From positions 558,001-622,000 of the forward strand of contig NC_089461.1 of NCBI RefSeq assembly GCF_029203305.1: DNA of 64,000 bases, written 5' to 3'. This stretch comes from Yamadazyma tenuis. Taxonomy: Eukaryota > Ascomycota > Pichiomycetes > Serinales > Debaryomycetaceae. The translations under genes were made by a program, and so were the position numbers. Numbering within the stretch: position 1 is the stretch's first letter; each line of letters opens with the position of its first letter. The notes beneath the pieces are model-generated. The model was given only the letters and a program-made list of their open reading frames with translations, made no database searches and was not told where the DNA came from. Shown piece after piece: positions 36,262-45,129 of this stretch.

Positions 36262-37395
36262 CTAATTCATAAAGTGACGAGCCCCATCCAAATCTTGTAA
36301 TCTAGTAGCAGCTTGCTCGGCCGTGATATCTCTCTGGGCTTCTCCCAACATCTCGAACCCAACACAGAACTTCTTCACAGTCGCAGATCTTAATAAAGGT
36401 GGATAGAAATGCATGTGGAACCACGAGTTGTTCTTCTCTTCTTCACTAGCCTTGAAGGGAGCTTGGTGAATTCCCATTGAGTACGGGAAAAATGTGTTGA
36501 ATAAGTTATCGTACTTTGTGGTCAATGTTTTCAAAACGTCTGCTAAATCAGTCTTGTGCTTTTCAGTGAAGTCCTCCACTGATCTCAAATGCTCTCTGGA
36601 AATCACCAAGGTTTCAAAGGGCCACAATGCCCAGTAAGGCACAACAACAATGAACGAGTCGTTCACCGCCACTAGTCTTTCTTTCTCTTTCAACTCCAAG
36701 TTGACGTAGTCACCCAACAAGTGAGAATGGTTATCCCGTTGGTATTTGCCCATGTTATCCAATTCGTTCTGGACTTCGGTTGGAACAACATCCAAACACC
36801 AGGCCTGTCCGTGGGGATGTGGGTTTGAACATCCCATTGCTGCTCCCTTGTTTTCAAAGATTTGCAAGTACTTGTAGGGAGCGGCTCCTGATAAGCTGTC
36901 TTTTTTCAAAGACAAGTACAATTCTTGCCATAAGTCAACGACCTTATGAATAGCAGGCACCGACATTAAGGGTAAACTCAACCCGTGGTTGGGGGAGAAG
37001 CAAATAACAAAACATTTTCCCTTGACACCCTGAGTCTTCATTAACTTGGATTTCAAGTTTTTGGGGTCTTGGTCAGATGATTTTTCACTACTATAGTCAG
37101 GCTGGTCCAACTTAACCGCTGGATAATCGTTGAGGAAATAGTATGTTCCTTCGTATTTGGGGTTCGAGTCGCCAGTGGCTCTAATGTTACCTGGACATAA
37201 GTAGCATTTTTCATCGTATTGGGGTAATCTGGTTTTCTTAGCTTCTTCTCTTGCCCCCTGCCATGGTCTCTTGGATCTATGAGGCGAACACAAGATCCAG
37301 GCATTGGTTAAAGGATTGAACCGACGATGGGAATGGTCGGTGAAATCAAAAGGCACATTGGCAACGGCCCTTCCGTTTTCGGTATTAACTGTCAT
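36262..37395 (-). CDS. GAL7: Galactose-1-phosphate uridylyltransferase
   Basis: Gal7 exchanges UMP between UDP-glucose and galactose-1-phosphate. The 377-residue protein begins MTVNTENGRAVANV; then come FTDHSHRRFNPLTNAWILCSPHR, the zinc-associated CYLCPG, and the active-site NPHPHGQAW (about 187-195), whose second His forms the uridylyl intermediate. A second His cluster (WFHMHFYPPLLR) follows near the C-terminus. The frame also has an ATG at 37476. I prefer 37395 because the TATAAATA at 37501-37510 is only 25 bp from the earlier ATG, and because it gives a yeast-like N-terminus. Divergent from GAL102. Confidence 0.97.
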   Translation of the reverse strand: MTVNTENGRAVANVPFDFTDHSHRRFNPLTNAWILCSPHRSKRPWQGAREEAKKTRLPQYDEKCYLCPGNIRATGDSNPKYEGTYYFLNDYPAVKLDQPDYSSEKSSDQDPKNLKSKLMKTQGVKGKCFVICFSPNHGLSLPLMSVPAIHKVVDLWQELYLSLKKDSLSGAAPYKYLQIFENKGAAMGCSNPHPHGQAWCLDVVPTEVQNELDNMGKYQRDNHSHLLGDYVNLELKEKERLVAVNDSFIVVVPYWALWPFETLVISREHLRSVEDFTEKHKTDLADVLKTLTTKYDNLFNTFFPYSMGIHQAPFKASEEEKNNSWFHMHFYPPLLRSATVKKFCVGFEMLGEAQRDITAEQAATRLQDLDGARHFMN

Positions 37396-37500
37396 TGTAG
37401 GTAATGATGTAGATGTAGGTATACTCAGGTTATGTGAGTCTGTGTTAAGTAAAAGGTTTCTTAGCTCACTCTTCATTTTGTCAAAGGGGGGATATTGGAT

Positions 37501-37510
37501 CTATTTATAC
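37501..37510 (-). promoter_or_regulatory. TATA box of GAL7
   Basis: The minus strand reads GTATAAATAG, a good TATA match, 106 bp upstream of the chosen ATG (37395) but only 25 bp from the alternative ATG (37476). This spacing helps decide the start. Confidence 0.6.
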
Positions 37511-37794
37511 TTGAAATTTTATGACGATTGATATATTGCAGTGAGCAGGTGGGATCACGCCGGGTGGCCTATTATGAGTGTTTACAATAATTTTTCCTGC
37601 TCAAGAGCGAAGAAAACTTTTTTTCCTCACGCAACCTGCGCGCGGACGACATTTATTTTCGTTTTCCAGACATTAAAATTGGGTCTATTTAGATTGTGTA
37701 CAGGAATCAACTCCAATTTGAGAAATATTATTTTCTGTTTTCTTCGGGTTCGCCCACATGAGGTGGCTTTGCAATATTGACCGCCATGGGAAAC

Positions 37795-37806
37795 TGCAAC
37801 GTTGCA
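37795..37806. promoter_or_regulatory. Perfect palindrome TGCAACGTTGCA, putative GAL operator
   Basis: This is identical to the core of the GAL1-proximal palindrome at 33488-33499. It lies 90 bp before the GAL102 ATG and about 400 bp before the GAL7 ATG, in their shared promoter. A smaller palindrome CAATATTG (37772-37779) sits just upstream. Confidence 0.7.
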
Positions 37807-37896
37807 TTTCACACCCTCCCGCACCACTTCTTAGTGCAATGATCGAATCCAGTTTGTATTTGCTTTTGAAATTATATATTTTAATATCCACCATAA

Positions 37897-38826
37897 ATGA
37901 CTTATGATAAAACAGTGTTGGTCACGGGAGGAGCAGGATTTATCGGGTCTAATCTTCTCAGATCATTAATCCATAAGTACCCTTCCTACTTTTTCTTGTG
38001 CATAGATAAGTTGAACTACGCATCAGTTGACCTCAAAACCATCACTGCTACTAATTTCAAGTTTGTCAAGTTGGACTTAACAAACTTACCAGATGTCAAA
38101 AGTCTGCTTGATGTGCATAAAGTGACCGACATTCTCAACCTTGCGGCTGAGTCTTGTGTTGACAGATCATTTGAATCGCCTTTATACTTCACCACCAACA
38201 ACATCCTCAGTACTCAAAACATATTGGAGTATGTCCGAGTCAATCCCCACATACGTCTAGTTCATGTATCGACAGACGAGGTATACGGAGAACAATTAGA
38301 CACCAAAAAGGTCGATGAAACCGGTAAACTCAACCCCACCAACCCGTATTCGGCTACAAAAGCATCAATAGACCTTATTATCAGAGCGTACGAATATTCA
38401 TTCGGCCTAAAATCCACCATCGTGCGGCCCAACAACGTCTACGGCCCCGGCCAGTACCCTGAAAAGATCATCCCGATGGCCCTCCACAACCTTAAACTTG
38501 GAAACCCAATCTTGCTACATGGAGATGGACATCATAAACGGAGTTATCTTTACATTAGTGACTTCATCGAGGCGCTCGACCTCATCTGGCACCTGAATCT
38601 ATACGGCATATACAACGTGGGATCTCCCCATGAGATTTCAAATCTCGAGCTCATCAGATTGATTTTGCAGCTTCTGCAAAGAAAAGAGCCAATAGACACC
38701 TACGTCAAGTTCGTCAAGGACAGAAACTACAACGATAGCAGGTACCTCATAGACTATAAGAAGCTTGGGGAGTTGGGGTGGCAGGCTCTGGTGGACTTGG
38801 AGACTGGTCTTAGTCAGTTGATTTAG
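37897..38826 (+). CDS. GAL102: NDP-glucose 4,6-dehydratase, Gal102 type
   Basis: This extended SDR resembles dTDP-glucose 4,6-dehydratase (RmlB) and the Candida GAL-cluster gene GAL102, described as a UDP-glucose 4,6-dehydratase. The 309 residues include GGAGFIG (11-17), LAAESCVDRS, the RmlB-type catalytic STDEVYGE (Asp-Glu after Thr), and Tyr151/Lys155 in NPYSATKAS. RPNNVYGPGQYPEKIIP and GDGHHKRSYLYISDF are also family signatures. Retention of the Asp-Glu pair suggests real dehydratase chemistry rather than simple epimerisation. It is divergent from GAL7 and shares the palindrome. Its stop overlaps that of TRS23 on the other strand. Confidence 0.9.
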   Translation: MTYDKTVLVTGGAGFIGSNLLRSLIHKYPSYFFLCIDKLNYASVDLKTITATNFKFVKLDLTNLPDVKSLLDVHKVTDILNLAAESCVDRSFESPLYFTTNNILSTQNILEYVRVNPHIRLVHVSTDEVYGEQLDTKKVDETGKLNPTNPYSATKASIDLIIRAYEYSFGLKSTIVRPNNVYGPGQYPEKIIPMALHNLKLGNPILLHGDGHHKRSYLYISDFIEALDLIWHLNLYGIYNVGSPHEISNLELIRLILQLLQRKEPIDTYVKFVKDRNYNDSRYLIDYKKLGELGWQALVDLETGLSQLI

Positions 38827-39329
38827 TTAATTAACTGTTTTATCTTGCTGTCAAAATGCGGGTTCTTGATGGGCATATCGATTGAATAAAACGGGTCTTT
38901 CATCACGTAGTCGGAGTAGAGAACGTATAGATCTTTGAACAACTGGTTGGCGAGCTCAAGCTGGACGTTCAACTCGCCTCTACCCAAGTTGGTGGTAGGG
39001 ATGGGGCTGGTCACCACAATAAACTTGATCCCTGTCAACGTTTGAAACACGTACAAGTTGAAGTGGTCGGTCTCAATACTCTGGAGGCCAGACTTGTTGG
39101 TGTTGGGGCCGCTCAAGCGACTGGCGGGGATATTGGTGGTGTTGGGATCATGGCTATGGATCATGGACGTGGTGAATCTGGAGGTGATGGCGTGCACCCC
39201 GTGCAATGTTCCCGCGAGAACCAAGTAGTCGTTGGCAGTGAGCTTGTTGACGCCTGGATGTCGGTCATTGTCGCTCTGATAGATCAATCCACCTGCTTTA
39301 TTGAGAATGTAAAGGGAGTACACTGCCAT
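38823..39329 (-). CDS. TRS23: TRAPP complex subunit Trs23
   Basis: Trs23 (TRAPPC4, sybindin family) is a longin-fold subunit of the TRAPP complexes, which act as the Rab GEF for Ypt1 in ER-Golgi traffic. The protein starts MAVYSLYILNKAGGLIYQSD, a typical longin first strand and hairpin, and has LAGTLHGVHAITSRF, FNLYVFQTLTGIKFIVVTSP, and a C-terminal YSDYVMKDPFYSIDMPI, all characteristic. The longer frame starts at TTG; the ATG at 39329 gives 168 residues. The coding region overlaps GAL102 tail-to-tail by four bases at the stop codons (38823-38826). Confidence 0.93.
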   Translation of the reverse strand: MAVYSLYILNKAGGLIYQSDNDRHPGVNKLTANDYLVLAGTLHGVHAITSRFTTSMIHSHDPNTTNIPASRLSGPNTNKSGLQSIETDHFNLYVFQTLTGIKFIVVTSPIPTTNLGRGELNVQLELANQLFKDLYVLYSDYVMKDPFYSIDMPIKNPHFDSKIKQLIN

Positions 39330-39744
39330 TGAGGAATAGATTTCGCGAGAAACTGCGAGGAACAAGATCAAGTAAATAATGCCATTGGGTTGGAAACGGT
39401 TTGTACGATATTTTTTTGGCTAAACTACTTATGTCAAGATACAACTAGACGGAGATAAATTTCAGTGGGGTATGGCCAGAGGCTTTAATATCTACGAAAT
39501 CTGACTGTAATTTGACTACCTGAAATGAAAGCTGACGGTCTGAATTAAAATCTGGCTGGATCATTGGAAGAGTCCTGACAACTGTACTTGTCGCCATTCA
39601 ACCTGTCTTTGTACATAAACTGGGCCTACAAAATTCCCACACACCATGACATTAATAGACTTAAAGCAACCAGTGCGTCCGCTACTCTCACAAAACTCAA
39701 CCAGTTTTTCGCGCAACTCCACTTGTTCTTAGCATTCATCTACT
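39330..39744. other. Divergent intergenic region TRS23-SEC72
   Basis: It contains the promoters of two secretory-pathway genes. I recognise no repeat, RNA gene or clear factor site. A 126-codon frame on the plus strand overlaps SEC72 and looks spurious. Confidence 0.5.
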
Positions 39745-40344
39745 ATGGATATATTGACATACGTGCCCCAGGACAAGAAGCTCGTGTTCCAAGACGACGG
39801 CCCTGTCGACCCCAAGTTAAAGCTCGACGTCGACCAGCTCAACACCTTGATCGCCGAGATCATTGCCAACGGCTCCGATGTGCCTCCCATTGCCACACCC
39901 CAAAACTTCAATACCGATTTAAGCAAGGTCGTCAAGCGCCTCTACGAGGGTGGCGTCAACGCATTTAAGAAGGAGAAATACGATGACTCCGTCAAGCAGT
40001 TTTCCATTGGAATTGAGATGATCTGTAGAAGACATAAGTTCGAAGCCTTCCAGATATGTCTACAGGAACTCAGTATGTTCTTGATGTCGCGCTCGGACGC
40101 CAACCTCAAGACCAAGGACTACGTGGCTGCTTTCAACGACGTGGATATGTTGATCTCCATGCAAATGGTGACTCCAGACAACTTTTTGCGGAGAGGCGTG
40201 GCCAACTTCTTTTTGGGAAATTACGAAGATGCTAGAGCCGATTATCAAAGAGGATTGGCTCTCTCCCCAGGTAACCAGAGGCTTCAGGCCGAGTTGGAGA
40301 TCTGTTTGGACAAGATTCTTGAAGAGAACGGAGACTATCTCTAG
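39745..40344 (+). CDS. SEC72: Sec72, ER protein-translocation subunit
   Basis: Sec72 is a peripheral cytosolic member of the Sec62-Sec63 complex that docks Hsp70 and substrate at the ER post-translational translocon. The 199-residue protein has an N-terminal part (YVPQDKKLVFQDDGPVDPKL) and a C-terminal TPR domain (about 65-195). The TPR residues are clear: YEGGVNAFKKEKYDDSVKQFSIGI and NFFLGNYEDARADYQRGLALSPGN. The length and order match the yeast protein. ULS1 follows on the same strand, 74 bp away. Confidence 0.93.
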   Translation: MDILTYVPQDKKLVFQDDGPVDPKLKLDVDQLNTLIAEIIANGSDVPPIATPQNFNTDLSKVVKRLYEGGVNAFKKEKYDDSVKQFSIGIEMICRRHKFEAFQICLQELSMFLMSRSDANLKTKDYVAAFNDVDMLISMQMVTPDNFLRRGVANFFLGNYEDARADYQRGLALSPGNQRLQAELEICLDKILEENGDYL

Positions 40345-40418
40345 ATGTACACAAATATATCGCATTAAAAATAAATAACGCCGCGAACTACATCTAATTA
40401 CAGCACCACTACTGGCAA

Positions 40419-43400
40419 ATGGAGCTATACGACCATTTCCAACATCGGTTGCATAACCCCAACGGCCCCAAACAGGAGGACGGGTCGCCGCTGCCGGGCC
40501 CCAGTCCCAGAGGTCATCCCAGGGTATCGGATGCCTCGTACCCCAAATCTGTTTCCCCCGGTGGGACTCGCAGATTGCAATCACTCCAAGATATCAACAA
40601 CAATAACCGGCGGGTGCCCGAACCCTGGCACCGCCCGCCCACGGTTTCCGCTCCTCCCAGTGACGATGTGGTCATTGATTTGACGACGCTGGACGAAGAC
40701 ATTCCAAATCCACCACTTCCTCAATCGCTGTCTGAACCCCCCACAGATACTCAAACACCAGTTGCTGTTGTGGATGACGCCGAAACGGATATTTCGGACG
40801 ATGACTTGATGGAAGTCGATCCCCAAGAGGCGACCAAACTCACGGTTTTCAAACAGAGCAGAGGTTGGCGTCCTCACAACCAACCTGCGCCTGTGCCCCA
40901 TTTCAGTCCTGAGATCCCACAAACCAACCACCACCTCCAGTTGGTTAGAGCCGAGCACGATACGGCCACCCGGCGGTACATCATGGCCCAAGGGCGTTTG
41001 CGGCGGTCGGTGCAGCAGTTGAAGGATAACCAGTCTATTTACGACAGAGATCCTAGTGCAGCAGACAATCCTACGCAGATGGAAGCTGCGGTGGCGGCGG
41101 CACGGGCCGGCTTACTGGAAGTGGCCCAAGCCAAGCGACGTCTCAGCCTAGAAATCACCGGTCTCGAGGAGAAGCTCCAGTCTTTGGTGAGGCAAACTGG
41201 AAATTACAGTCTACCGGCTGAAGCCTACCAATTGCCACAGGCGGTTCCTCCAGCCGAAGTGTTGGACAGAGCACCGGACCCAGAAGACGTCATCACAATG
41301 CAGCAGTACACCGAAATGATACACCCGCCAGAGGCCAGTAATTCGAGTACAGGCTTTCCTACCTATTACTTGGCCCAGGAAGATGAAGGGGCCCATATCC
41401 AGAGCTTATTGGAAAACATTCGTCCTGACGAAGAGGAAGAGGAAGGTTTACCGTTGACACCAGACGAGCTCAGAATCAACTTGTTCAAGCACCAGCGAGT
41501 TGGACTTGCGTGGCTCATGAGAATGGAATTATCCAAGTCCCAAGGGGGCATTTTGGCCGACGATATGGGTCTTGGAAAGACCATTCAGTCGATCGCTTTG
41601 ATGATGGCACACAAGTCCAAAGATCCCAACCACAAAACCACTCTTATTGTGGCACCGGTATCTTTGTTAAGACAGTGGGCCAACGAAATTGAGATTCACA
41701 CTAAGGTGGATGTTTCTGTGGGCGTGTACCACGGGTCGTCCAAGAATAAACTCTTCAAGACCTTCAAAGACTTTCAACGCTACGATGTGATCTTGACGTC
41801 TTACTCCACTTTGGCAATTGAGTTCAAGAGGCACTATAAAGAGTTGTTCGAAATGAACCACACTAACATGACCCAAAATATGATACCTCCTCATGGAGCA
41901 GGAGGCGGGGTGTACGCTTCACCTTTCTACACTTCAGATGCAGTGTTCTACCGAGTAATCTTGGACGAGGCCCAGAATATCAAAAACAAGCTTACTGTGT
42001 CGTCAAAAGCTGTGACGGTATTGAGTGCCACCTATAGATTCTGTTTGACCGGGACACCCATGCAAAACTCCATAGACGAGTTGTATCCTATCATTAGATT
42101 CTTGAGAATTAAGCCATACGCCAAAGAAACGGTTTTTAAGCACAGAGTGTCCAACCCCCTCAAGAAGAAGGATAAAGACGAGATCGAAAGCTCGATGCGC
42201 TCATTGAGAGCCTTGTTAAGAGCCATATTACTTCGGAGATCCAAGACATCTAAAATCGATGGCAAACCGATTTTGGAGCTCCCACCTAAGACGGTTGAAG
42301 ATATTGAGGTGAAGATGGACCCGGTGGAGTTCGAAACCTACGAGTCCATTGAAAGTCAATTGAAGACAAGGGCGAAAAGGCTCTTTATGGAAGACAAGAA
42401 TTTCTCCAATTTCCTTGTATTGTTATTACGATTGCGTCAAGCCAGTTGTCATACATTTCTATGTGAGCTTGGAAGTTCAGGAAAGTTGGAGCAATATCGT
42501 TACCGAAATTGGCCCTCTTTGCTCAAAACAGTGGAACAATTAGACTCACTGAACAAACAGTTCATTATTGATGAGCTTGGAACTATCGATAAAGATGATG
42601 ATTCAAAGAACCAAACACCAAAGCCTGAATCCATGGACAACGAGCTTATCAACTTCAGTCAGTTATCATCCCAAACATCTTCCATCAAAGAAGAAGGTGG
42701 AAGTAATCAGGGAGTGCTTTTCGCCAACAACGAAGAAAAGCCACTCATAGACGTAATAGATGGCGGTGAATATGAAACTAACCAGGGTATGGTTTACGTC
42801 AGTAACGAAGATAAGCCGTCTATGGACATGATTCTCCAAGATGATGGTGAAAACGACAATGGTGTTTTCACTTGTCCATTGTGCTTCATTTCGTACACCT
42901 TCCAATCAGCCATCATGTTCCCCTGCAAACACAAAATATGCGAGGATTGCATTGACAGCTTTATTGAAGACAACAGACAAGATGAACAAAATAAAGTCAA
43001 GTGCTCGGAGTGTTCAGTTGCTTTCAAGACTCTGGAGTTTATTGATTATAGAATGTTCTACATGAGATATATTGAGCAGAAATCTCGGTATGACATCCAA
43101 TGCATTATCGAGGACAGTTTCAAAGGCAAATTGGTTGTTCAAGAAAAGATCAAGAAGTTGATCGTCAAGCACCAGGGATTTACATATTCCACCAAGATGG
43201 AAGAGATCTTACGGGTGGTGACCAGCATATTTGAGAACTATCCTGGAGAGAAGATTATAGTGTTTTCCCTGTTCACCACCTTTTTCGATTTATTGAAGAT
43301 CATGTTCAGTAAAGCTGGAATTCCTTTCCTTCGATACGATGGTACTATGTCTATTGAAAAGAAGGATTTGACCATCAAGGAGTTCTACCAGAACCACAGA

Positions 43401-43724
43401 TACAAGGTTATGTTAACATCTTTAAAGGCTGGTAATGTAGGGTTAACATTGAACTGTGCCTCCCATGTCATCATATCTGATCCGTTCTGGAACCCATATG
43501 TTGAAGAACAAGCTATGGATAGAGCTCATAGAATCGGCCAGACAAGAGATGTCCATGTGTATAGAATCTTGATCCAAGGGACTGTTGAAGAGAGGATCAT
43601 TGCTCTTCAAAACAAAAAGAAAGAACTCATCAATGCTGCATTGGACGAGAATGGTATGAAGTCTGTCAGCAGGTTGAGCAGAAGAGATTTGGGTTTCTTG
43701 TTCGGGTTCAACACTTTATCTTAA
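40419..43724 (+). CDS. ULS1: Uls1-type SWI/SNF ATPase with RING, SUMO-targeted
   Basis: Uls1 (Ris1) is a nuclear Swi2/Snf2 translocase and putative SUMO-targeted ubiquitin ligase involved in genome stability. The 1101 residues have an acidic, Pro-rich N-terminus with a SUMO-interaction motif VVIDLT followed by acidic residues (84-94) and a second acidic hydrophobic patch near 125. The helicase first half has DDMGLGKTIQ (about 381-390) and DEAQ (about 516). A C3HC4 RING is inserted between the lobes (CPLC...CKHKICEDC...CSEC, about 819-862), and the second lobe has NVGLTLNCASHVI and RAHRIGQ (about 1036). RING placement also occurs in Rad5 and Rad16, but the SIM and lack of a HIRAN domain favour Uls1. 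Confidence 0.92.
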   Translation: MELYDHFQHRLHNPNGPKQEDGSPLPGPSPRGHPRVSDASYPKSVSPGGTRRLQSLQDINNNNRRVPEPWHRPPTVSAPPSDDVVIDLTTLDEDIPNPPLPQSLSEPPTDTQTPVAVVDDAETDISDDDLMEVDPQEATKLTVFKQSRGWRPHNQPAPVPHFSPEIPQTNHHLQLVRAEHDTATRRYIMAQGRLRRSVQQLKDNQSIYDRDPSAADNPTQMEAAVAAARAGLLEVAQAKRRLSLEITGLEEKLQSLVRQTGNYSLPAEAYQLPQAVPPAEVLDRAPDPEDVITMQQYTEMIHPPEASNSSTGFPTYYLAQEDEGAHIQSLLENIRPDEEEEEGLPLTPDELRINLFKHQRVGLAWLMRMELSKSQGGILADDMGLGKTIQSIALMMAHKSKDPNHKTTLIVAPVSLLRQWANEIEIHTKVDVSVGVYHGSSKNKLFKTFKDFQRYDVILTSYSTLAIEFKRHYKELFEMNHTNMTQNMIPPHGAGGGVYASPFYTSDAVFYRVILDEAQNIKNKLTVSSKAVTVLSATYRFCLTGTPMQNSIDELYPIIRFLRIKPYAKETVFKHRVSNPLKKKDKDEIESSMRSLRALLRAILLRRSKTSKIDGKPILELPPKTVEDIEVKMDPVEFETYESIESQLKTRAKRLFMEDKNFSNFLVLLLRLRQASCHTFLCELGSSGKLEQYRYRNWPSLLKTVEQLDSLNKQFIIDELGTIDKDDDSKNQTPKPESMDNELINFSQLSSQTSSIKEEGGSNQGVLFANNEEKPLIDVIDGGEYETNQGMVYVSNEDKPSMDMILQDDGENDNGVFTCPLCFISYTFQSAIMFPCKHKICEDCIDSFIEDNRQDEQNKVKCSECSVAFKTLEFIDYRMFYMRYIEQKSRYDIQCIIEDSFKGKLVVQEKIKKLIVKHQGFTYSTKMEEILRVVTSIFENYPGEKIIVFSLFTTFFDLLKIMFSKAGIPFLRYDGTMSIEKKDLTIKEFYQNHRYKVMLTSLKAGNVGLTLNCASHVIISDPFWNPYVEEQAMDRAHRIGQTRDVHVYRILIQGTVEERIIALQNKKKELINAALDENGMKSVSRLSRRDLGFLFGFNTLS

Positions 43725-43758
43725 GAATGTAATTTTAATGTACAACTATAGTATGAAG

Positions 43759-45036
43759 CTAAGCTTTGAGCTTTTTGACTTTTGAGACGTTGGCAAGCCA
43801 GTCGGCTTCGGAGATCAAAGTCTCTTTGGAATTATAGCATAATTCCCAAACAATAATGTTTTCAAAGCTCTGATGATACTTCGCAAGAGACTTGCACAAG
43901 TATATGATTTGCAAAATAAGCCCATCTATTTGAGTGCTGAAATCCAGTTTCTTATCAGGGTCATCAGATTGCTTGGATTCAATAGAAAGCTGATGTAAGT
44001 GTAGTTTTAGCTCGTTAATTAGGTGGTATGCAAGGTTTTTCACGAATTGGTTTATAAGTAAATTGTCTTCCTTCTCATTTGATTCCAAGTTAAGTGAATG
44101 ATTAATGATGGTGTAGAACATCGACAACGAGTGGTATACTTCACTTCTGTAAACCTCAATGAAACGTTTTAAGTAAGAGAACCGGTTGAACTTGATCAAC
44201 GGCATGAGGTTACTGGTCTCGTTGATGATATACTTATACCGTGAATTAAAGTATAAGAGTTTCAAGAACCGGGTTCTTTCCGCCGAGTTGGAGGAGCTGA
44301 TGATATCAGACTGTCTAAAATTCAACAAGTCTAGTTTGCTCAAGATATTGAAGATTTTAATTAGGTTGTTCTGTCTCAAGTTGGTATTCAACAACTTAAT
44401 CAAGTTCTTCACCATTAACTTCAATTCCACCTTTATCTGTTCATAAATCTTCGAAAAAATTGGCAACTTGGGGAAACGGATTGTGAGGTTCCTTGACAAG
44501 ATGGATATTTCCAATGCCTCTTGATAGTTCCCTTGCAAAATACAAATCTTACACAAGGTGGGCAACTCAAGTAAGTCCAAAATGGAGTCTATATTCGACA
44601 AAATAGAGCTGTTTGTCTCCATTGCTGCCGTCAACTGGTCATTGGCTGGTACATGTAACCGCTTATCGTCAGCCTTCAACCCCTTGATCATTGATTCAAC
44701 CTGTGTTTTCATCTCCAGCGTAATCGACTGGTTTATATGTTTCAAGTCCTGGCTCACGCGTATAATCAAGTCCCTATTATCGTTGGATATCTGGGCCAAG
44801 CGGCGATTGGCTACCCGCAGTGAGTCGTCCAACTCGGCAATTTCTTCTGTTAATGTCTTGTTGCGGGTGGACTCTGAAGATGTGGTAAACGTGTCTGTCG
44901 ATAGAAGGTCGTCATTTACGAGCAAGTCATGAAGAAAAGACTCTGATACCTCTCGAAGCTCCGGATTGGCCCCAAGGAACTCGCGAAGAGGTCCCTCGAG
45001 ATCCTCCACCAAGGTGTCAAGTAATATACTTGTCAT
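43759..45036 (-). CDS. COG8: Conserved oligomeric Golgi complex subunit 8
   Basis: Cog8 belongs to lobe B of the COG tethering complex, which guides retrograde vesicles within the Golgi. The protein is almost entirely helical. The N-terminal half reads ESFLHDLL, then LRVANRRLAQISNDNRDLII and LELPTLCKICILQGNYQEALEI, the last being the most characteristic Cog8 stretch. The length is 425 residues, shorter than the S. cerevisiae protein (about 600) but typical of other yeasts. The open frame continues upstream through a TTG; the first ATG (45036) is used. VMA6 is divergent with a 93-bp gap. Confidence 0.9.
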   Translation of the reverse strand: MTSILLDTLVEDLEGPLREFLGANPELREVSESFLHDLLVNDDLLSTDTFTTSSESTRNKTLTEEIAELDDSLRVANRRLAQISNDNRDLIIRVSQDLKHINQSITLEMKTQVESMIKGLKADDKRLHVPANDQLTAAMETNSSILSNIDSILDLLELPTLCKICILQGNYQEALEISILSRNLTIRFPKLPIFSKIYEQIKVELKLMVKNLIKLLNTNLRQNNLIKIFNILSKLDLLNFRQSDIISSSNSAERTRFLKLLYFNSRYKYIINETSNLMPLIKFNRFSYLKRFIEVYRSEVYHSLSMFYTIINHSLNLESNEKEDNLLINQFVKNLAYHLINELKLHLHQLSIESKQSDDPDKKLDFSTQIDGLILQIIYLCKSLAKYHQSFENIIVWELCYNSKETLISEADWLANVSKVKKLKA

Positions 45037-45129
45037 GAGTGTTTGCGACTTGGAAGTTTCGCACGCCAAATAATTGTTTCAGTGCGAAAGCTGATAAAAA
45101 GGAAACTACCGAAATTAAGGACTAACGCT

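Noticed and set aside
37396..37476. N-terminal extension of GAL7 from ATG 37476
   Set aside because: The TATA box is only 25 bp from that ATG and the extension has no counterpart in yeast Gal7; kept as an alternative start only.
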